This document shows positions 57,990 through 64,000 of a DNA stretch of 64,000 nt, piece after piece. The position numbers were made by a program, and so were the translations under genes. The stretch spans positions 186,001 through 250,000 of the forward strand of contig CAJSYZ010000003.1 of the NCBI GenBank assembly GCA_910574455.1, written 5' to 3'. The DNA is from Trichaptum fuscoviolaceum. Taxonomy: Eukaryota > Basidiomycota > Agaricomycetes > Hymenochaetales > Trichaptaceae. Within the stretch, counting starts at the first letter, position 1, and each line of letters starts with the position of its first letter. The notes under the pieces were generated by a model. That model worked only from the letters and a program-made list of their open reading frames with translations, did not search any database and was not told the DNA's origin.

Positions 57990-59240
57990 CCTTGGCTAGA
58001 TCCCGAAAGGATCCCCCGCTCTCTGATCCCAGAAGAACCTCTGCTTCGCCATGCATTCTCCTGCTAAGAGTTCCGCCCCACTACGACCTCCTCGCCTCTG
58101 CTTGTCCTCGCCCACGTCTCCTCGTCAGTCCCCCGCCTCGTCCCCGCGTCTCGATCCATCCCTAGCCCGCCTCGTCGTTCCCCCGACTCTAGGATGATCC
58201 CCCGCTCGCTCCCCGCTCCCGTCATGCTCTGTTCCCCGCTCCAGTGAACCCCGTACCTCGCCATAGTCCCGAAGTCACTCACCATAGCCACAGCCATAGC
58301 CATAGCCTGCCACAGCCATAGCCATAGCCATAGCTATCCCAGACCTCGTAGGTTCTCGACTATGCCCGGATACCAGATCCTGGCCTCGCGTCCACAGTCA
58401 TGAAGTGCAGTTAGGAGATTGATCCACTGCGTCCCAAGCCGACCTCTGTCTGGCCTTGAGTAAGCCAACACGACAGCAGGTCAAGGATTGCCGTCCCGCA
58501 ATCCTGCCCGGTCACGAACCCTGCCCTGCGCTCGTCCTGCCACGGTGCCCTAGCTAACCCCTTCGACATCCTGTGCCTCTCGACCTGCCCTTGTTCGTCC
58601 ACAGCCTGCCCCGCCAGGAATCCCGCCTCGCCGTGAAACGCTGTCAAGCGTCCTCTCTGACAATCCCGCCAAACTCCCCCCGCTCGTTTCCAGACTAGAG
58701 TCCCGCCAGGCTCCCCCGCTCATTCCCGGTAGAAACCCCGCTCGCTTCCCGGTTGGAATCCCACTCCTTTCCCCCGCACGATCCCAGTCGAAATCCCGCT
58801 CGTTTCCCGCCTCGCGTCCCGTCTCGAATCCCTGCGCAAATCCCCCGCAGGATTCCCGCCTTCGATCCCGCCGCGATTCCCATCGCAACCCCAGCTAAGT
58901 TCCCGCTCTGATTCCCGAAAGATTCCCGCTACGATTCCCGGTCGAAACCCGAACTCGATTCCCGGTCTAAACCCGAACTCGATTCCCAGTCGAAACCCGA
59001 ACTCGAAACCCGGTCGAAACCCGAACCAGATTCCCTGCGTGATCCCGTCGCGAATCGCGCGAGTTTCCCGTCGTCCAAGGGAAACCCCTTAGCTTCCCCG
59101 CTCCTCGATGCTAACCCCGTCTTGAGATAGCCCCAGGTGATTGGCCTGGCCACGCATGTGCCAGCCAACTAGTCTCGTTAGTAGCGTCCTGTCCCGGCCC
59201 GTAGACCAGATTCCCGCCACCCCGTGTGCGGGATTGATCT
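57990..59240. repeat. TCCCG-rich degenerate minisatellite, left
   Basis: Dozens of irregular units such as ATTCCCGCTCG, GAAACCCGAACTCG and TCCCGCCTCG give long Arg/Gly/Ser-rich false frames on the minus strand. The right side of the palindrome (62,430-62,960) has the same type, consistent with one element interrupted by the palindrome. Confidence 0.7.
58282..58335 (+). repeat. CATAGC hexamer repeat
   Basis: About eight copies of CATAGC with CACAGC variants. Confidence 0.75.
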
Positions 59241-59404
59241 CATTGTCCGCCAGGACTCGAACCTCGTCCTTAGTCGCCCTGCCCCGCGCGCGCCTCGCGA
59301 TCAGTCCTGCCAGTTAGTTCATTGAATGAAATACAGTGTTTGCTGAATGTACTGGAGATACTCATTGAATGAGATTACAGTCATTACTGCATGATATAGA
59401 GCAT

Positions 59405-60741
59405 CTGATTGAATGAAGTACAGCGTTGCTGTAAACCATCCTCTGCATTTACTCTCAGCAGATGCTGGTTGAAGCAGTGTAGGGTGAATCAGCCTTGCTG
59501 TACATTTATTCAGGGGATGCATACCTAGGGAATACTAGGCATGCAATACCTATTGGGAATATAGCACTGGATAATAGAATAATGCATTGCATACCCACCG
59601 CTTTTTTAGGTTAATTATAGCATTCAGGTACTGTTGATTGATAGCATGCTGTAATAAATCAGAATTTCATAATTTCCATCTATTTTGAGATATGAGGCAC
59701 ACCAGGGTCCAGGACCCTGAGGTCTGGCAGGTTCCAGGTCACTTGGTGCCGCTTTAGAGGAGGCCGTGGGAATAAACTCAAATTAACCTTTGCAGATGCT
59801 ACAGGCCTTCTAAAATAGCACGAAAATAACCAAAAAATCAGAAAATATTCCTGGACACTGCCGCTTCGCCCTAGCGTGGGAACTACGCTTCTGAGCGACC
59901 ATATTAGGGTACCAGTGTGTTCTGGGCCCTCCTGGGCCCTTCCTAAAGCGGTAAAAATCATCATAAAATAGATAATTATATTCATTTGCACCTGCATATA
60001 TGCAGGCTTCCCCTGGGCTTACCAGCAGCAAATAAAATACACTAAAATCGGATTATATTAGGAGAAGTATATCTAAGATGATCTGGATGGCTAAATATAG
60101 CAATACTAGCTGGGAACATGTGTAGAACATCAAAACATGTTCTATTTTTAATACATAACATATGGGGCTCATTGCACCACATTGGAATACCTCCGGGATG
60201 CAAATTTTGATGGGATTCCAATGGGACATACTAGAAGAGCTGAAACGGACTTTGATGGCGCCAAAATATGCATTTCACGTATTGTTACATATTATTCTTT
60301 TATTTAAATGTTATTTTTGTTACAGCACTTCTACTGCACGTAAAGGCATGTATAAATATTCGAAATGGTACAGAACGACGAGGAGAACAATAATATGAGC
60401 TTAGAATAGCAACACGGGGGCTATATATAGCTCTATCACACTAACCATTTTCGGAGAGCATGCAATTATTGGTAGTCATTTCTATGCATGTATGTACATT
60501 GTGTCTATGTTCTGAAAGCTTTAAATAGCTCTCTATATATACGTCTCATGCTGTACGAGGTTTTGCGGCAATCGGAGCTCATTTGAAATTGATATAAGGC
60601 ATACAAATGTCGGAAAGATGGGTCAATTTTAATTTATTGGGAGGGTTATGGGTCAGGCACATAGCGCCAAACATTCACTATAAGTATTCTAAACATAATC
60701 CAAATGCATGTTTGGGGTACTGATTGAATCTGTAAGTTATA
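59405..60741. repeat. Left arm of 1.34-kb palindrome
   Basis: Reverse complement of 60,806-62,144 with only a few differences seen by eye (for example a 2-base indel at GTGTG near 61,850 and one substitution near 62,090). AT-rich. A 78-codon frame (60,162-60,398) is repeated identically in the other arm and is not taken as a gene. The stretch 59,307-59,404 just outside contains extra, diverged copies of the arm terminus (ATTGAATGAA). Confidence 0.93.
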
Positions 60742-60805
60742 TGTCTTTCTGACATAACATGTGCATTCTGAAATCACACATAGCATGTCATCCTACAATG
60801 TTGTG
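60742..60805. other. 64-base loop at palindrome centre
   Basis: Unpaired spacer between the two arms, AT-rich, with only a weak inner inverted repeat (ACATGTG / CACACAT). No coding content. Confidence 0.85.
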
Positions 60806-62144
60806 TATAACTTACAGATTCAATCAGTACCCCAAACATGCATTTGGATTATGTTTAGAATACTTATAGTGAATGTTTGGCGCTATGTGCCTGACCCATA
60901 ACCCTCCCAATAAATTAAAATTGACCCATCTTTCCGACATTTGTATGCCTTATATCAATTTCAAATGAGCTCCGATTGCCGCAAAACCTCGTACAGCATG
61001 AGACGTATATATAGAGAGCTATTTAAAGCTTTCAGAACATAGACACAATGTACATACATGCATAGAAATGACTACCAATAATTGCATGCTCTCCGAAAAT
61101 GGTTAGTGTGATAGAGCTATATATAGCCCCCGTGTTGCTATTCTAAGCTCATATTATTGTTCTCCTCGTCGTTCTGTACCATTTCGAATATTTATACATG
61201 CCTTTACGTGCAGTAGAAGTGCTGTAACAAAAATAACATTTAAATAAAAGAATAATATGTAACAATACGTGAAATGCATATTTTGGCGCCATCAAAGTCC
61301 GTTTCAGCTCTTCTAGTATGTCCCATTGGAATCCCATCAAAATTTGCATCCCGGAGGTATTCCAATGTGGTGCAATGAGCCCCATATGTTATGTATTAAA
61401 AATAGAACATGTTTTGATGTTCTACACATGTTCCCAGCTAGTATTGCTATATTTAGCCATCCAGATCATCTTAGATATACTTCTCCTAATATAATCCGAT
61501 TTTAGTGTATTTTATTTGCTGCTGGTAAGCCCAGGGGAAGCCTGCATATATGCAGGTGCAAATGAATATAATTATCTATTTTATGATGATTTTTACCGCT
61601 TTAGGAAGGGCCCAGGAGGGCCCAGAACACACTGGTACCCTAATATGGTCGCTCAGAAGCGTAGTTCCCACGCTAGGGCGAAGCGGCAGTGTCCAGGAAT
61701 ATTTTCTGATTTTTTGGTTATTTTCGTGCTATTTTAGAAGGCCTGTAGCATCTGCAAAGGTTAATTTGAGTTTATTCCCACGGCCTCCTCTAAAGCGGCA
61801 CCAAGTGACCTGGAACCTGCCAGACCTCAGGGTCCTGGACCCTGGTGTGTGCCTCATATCTCAAAATAGATGGAAATTATGAAATTCTGATTTATTACAG
61901 CATGCTATCAATCAACAGTACCTGAATGCTATAATTAACCTAAAAAAGCGGTGGGTATGCAATGCATTATTCTATTATCCAGTGCTATATTCCCAATAGG
62001 TATTGCATGCCTAGTATTCCCTAGGTATGCATCCCCTGAATAAATGTACAGCAAGGCTGATTCACCCTACACTGCTTCAACCAGCATTTGCTGAGAGTAA
62101 ATGCAGAGGATGGTTTACAGCAACGCTGTACTTCATTCAATCAG
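60806..62144. repeat. Right arm of 1.34-kb palindrome
   Basis: Partner of 59,405-60,741. Its outer end continues as CTACCTGGCAG, matching the outer left terminus CTGCCAGTTAG at 59,307, so the inverted repeat probably ends at 59,307 and 62,155. No convincing target duplication was found. Confidence 0.93.
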
Positions 62145-62429
62145 CTACCTGGCAGCAGTGTCGCGATTAGGCTTCGTTACGACATCGAAGCACCGGCTTC
62201 TTCGAAGTTGGTCCCTGTCGATCTCCCGCGACCCTGATCCACGCCAGAAGTTGCCTGCAACTTATCCCGAGACGATGTATGCATTACATCCGCCCCCCAC
62301 GCTCGTTACCCCGCTGCCTGTGCGCCAGCTTGATACCTCGCGCACAATTACATTCCTTTAGTTCGCTTTGTTTCACTTGACCATGCTTCACGCTTGTTCC
62401 CTTAGATCTTGCCCAGATGTCCCCCGCAC

Positions 62430-62960
62430 CGAATCCCGAATCCCGGATTCACGTCACTGTATGCGCGGCCTTCGCCCGCAAGATTGTGTAACTAGTTAGT
62501 TGCGCGTTTGTGCATGCCCGTTCCCTGTAGATTCTGCCCAGTAGATAAATACCTGTCGCCACCGTAAGGAGCACTCACTTTTGTCCTCTTGTCGAGTGCT
62601 TCCTTAGGTGTGTTTCTGTCTTGTCTCTAGTGTAGTTTTACAATGCTAAACTTGTCGAGTGCTTCCTTAGGGAACCTCCTCCTGATACAGAAGTGTTGCC
62701 TTGAGATCCCGGTTATCCTGAGCTCTCTGCTCCCGTCCTGAGCACGCCTGCTCTCTGGCTCTCTTGTCTCTGTCTTGTCCCGGATCCCGCTCTGCGAATC
62801 CCGCTCTGAGTCCTGTCCAGAATCCCGCTCTGAGATTCCCGCCAGAATCCCGCTCTGCGGTTCCCGCCAAAGTCCCGAACGATACGAATCCAGATTCCCG
62901 CACGAATCCAGATTCCCGCGCGAATCCAGATTCCCGCCAGAATCCCGCTTTGCATTCCCC
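62430..62960. repeat. TCCCG-rich degenerate minisatellite, right
   Basis: AATCCCGCTCTG and AATCCAGATTCCCG units, matching the composition left of the palindrome. Confidence 0.7.
62588..62671 (+). repeat. 20-base direct repeat near LTR-like promoter
   Basis: CTTGTCGAGTGCTTCCTTAG occurs at 62,588 and 62,651, separated by 42 bases. It sits downstream of a TATA-like GATAAATACC, in what would be the R/U5 part of the LTR. Confidence 0.75.
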
Positions 62961-63202
62961 CGCGTCTTGACTCTGTTTCCCCGCGCCTCGACTCTGCCTT
63001 CCCAGCCTCGACTCTGACTCCGTCCTCGCCTTGAGCCCCCTTGCGTCTCGCCCCCGTAGCCCCGCTCCCCGCGCGACTCCGTTGGCGTTGTAGCGTCCTT
63101 AACGGTTCCCTTTCGCCTTCGCCGCTGCCGCGCGCTCTCCCAGGCCTTGCCCCGGAAGCCGCTAACGCGCCCCGGCCCCCAGGTTCCCCCCAGGTCGTAA
63201 CA

Positions 63203-63207
63203 CTTCT
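63203..63207. repeat. Right 5-base target duplication CTTCT
   Basis: Matches 57,907-57,911. Removing the insertion plus one copy restores the reading frame of the DUF6589-like gene. Confidence 0.65.
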
Positions 63208-64000
63208 CGTTGTCTGGAATTATGGCGCGAACGCAAGAAATGTGTCCTTTGCTATGGACATGTGTTCGCTCAACTGGTTGTAGGTCTAAACAGGATGGGG
63301 AGTCAATGAGAAGGAATTGGGATTTGGTGCGTGCCCTTTTTTTTGTCTTTATATGCTCTCTGGCTCATCAAATGTGTAGGTCAATACAACAGTCATTTGC
63401 ATGCTTGCGCAGGCCCGCAGCGAGCGTGCAAATACCTTTCAAGTCGTCATGAGCTTCTGGCTCTTAGCAAATGGTGCTTCGAGGGCACTTTTTAATGTCT
63501 TGCATCATGCAGGACTCTCCGTGTCCTACAATACGGCCGTCAAGAAGCTCAAGGACCTCTCAATAGAGTGTCTTCAACATATTCAATCCCTCGTCAAGAA
63601 CACACCGTTTCTCCTCAACTGGGACAATCTGTGTTTGAGATACGATGTGTCTGAACAGCGCGAGGCCAATAAATCTCAATTTCTATCCGGGACAACTTCA
63701 TCAATCATTGAACTCATTGGCATTCGTCTAGGCGACCTCAAATCGACTTTGCTAGCACCTCGCATATATCGACTACCTAACATACACTTTAATACTCAAG
63801 ACAAGCTTCCTTCTGTTCAACAATTGCAACAGCTTCAAGAGTCAATGATATTTCTTATAATCGATATATTATTTCAGCATTATCCTTCATTGAAGACTCG
63901 CTTTAGCGGTGGCCCGAAACCCCCGGTTGTGCAGCTCATACCTGTACATAAAACCGTCCATCACTCCCTTCCCTATCTTACTATCGACGAGTCTTCTATA

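Larger units (their letters stand above)
57912..63202. mobile_element. LTR-like insertion in the DUF6589-like gene
   Basis: It starts TGTCGGGATC, ends GTCGTAACA and is flanked by CTTCT duplications, as expected for an LTR retrotransposon product. No pol or gag is present and no second LTR was found, so I read it as an unusually long solo LTR (about 2.4-2.5 kb). It is enlarged by a nested palindromic element (59.3-62.15 kb). A promoter-like zone near 62,540 (GATAAATACC) with a downstream 20-base direct repeat supports the LTR idea. Confidence 0.5.
57317..64000 (+). pseudogene. DUF6589-like gene split by a 5.3-kb insertion; 3' end beyond window
   Basis: N-terminal exon from 57,317 (MQYSTPLKRPLGERNQN), basic and Ser-rich, then EVIKHINDYLQVSNWTLHGF and SEDLSYLLANF. 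The insertion starts at 57,912. Coding resumes in frame after the target duplication at 63,208 (IMARTQEMCPLLWTCVRSTG). An intron at about 63,327-63,379 is followed by ARSERANTFQVVMSFWLLA, HHAGLSVSYNTAVKKL and PFLLNWDNLCLRYDVSEQRE, running open to the window end. These words match, from memory, the DUF6589 proteins that are abundant and repeat-associated in agaricomycetes; their biochemical role is not established. Unless the insertion is spliced out, the gene is inactive. Confidence 0.72.

Noticed and set aside
58064..59168. Arg/Gly-rich minus-strand ORFs
   Set aside because: Artefacts of the TCCCG-rich repeat.
60162..60398. Identical 78-residue ORFs in both palindrome arms
   Set aside because: Identity follows from the palindrome. 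The sequence is low in coding character and has no known motif.

Overview
The window looks like repeat-rich nuclear DNA of an agaricomycete (mushroom-forming basidiomycete). The introns are short (about 48-55 bases) with GTAAG-type donors and ACTAAC/TACTGAC branch points. There is a Ty3 chromovirus, a DUF6589-like gene, and recognisable basidiomycete-type fragments of coatomer beta-prime, TFIIF alpha and a protein kinase. No tRNA, rRNA, CRISPR array or bacterial-style operon was seen.

Layout. 1-5506: the 3' end of a degenerate Ty3/gypsy chromovirus (RT connection, RNase H, integrase, chromodomain), followed by an unusual 2.1-kb extra ORF remnant and the 3' LTR. 5512-6101: a hAT-like foldback MITE directly abutting the LTR. 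6.2-57.05 kb: five paralogous copies (A-E) of one ~7-kb module. Each has a plus-strand cluster of short ORFs (P cluster, including a signal-peptide exon) converging on a long minus-strand multi-exon gene (M gene) for a large multi-spanning membrane protein of unknown function. Copies lie at about 6.2-13.1, 16.8-23.5, 24.5-31.4, 40.9-47.9 and 50.2-57.05 kb. The spacers are themselves duplicated, most clearly 13.2-16.8 versus 47.9-50.2 kb.

The array is broken up by insertions. A ~1.3-kb insert at 13.65-14.95 kb is full of small hairpins with a constant loop and changing but complementary stems. A 4.83-kb element at 31,909-36,736 has CATCAGGAAAA terminal inverted repeats and carries broken pieces of three host genes (sec27/COPB2, TFIIF alpha, a protein kinase). 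A 788-base MULE-like MITE at 36,748-37,535 has a perfect 9-base target duplication. From 57.05 kb to the end lies a DUF6589-like gene. It is split by a 5.29-kb LTR-like insertion (TG...CA ends, 5-base target duplication CTTCT), which itself holds a near-perfect palindrome with 1.34-kb arms.

How it fits together: the M gene and P cluster were amplified together, always in the same convergent arrangement, and the membrane core is the best conserved part. I infer a recently and repeatedly duplicated membrane/secreted protein locus; its role is unknown. All gene structures were read by eye, so exon limits are approximate.
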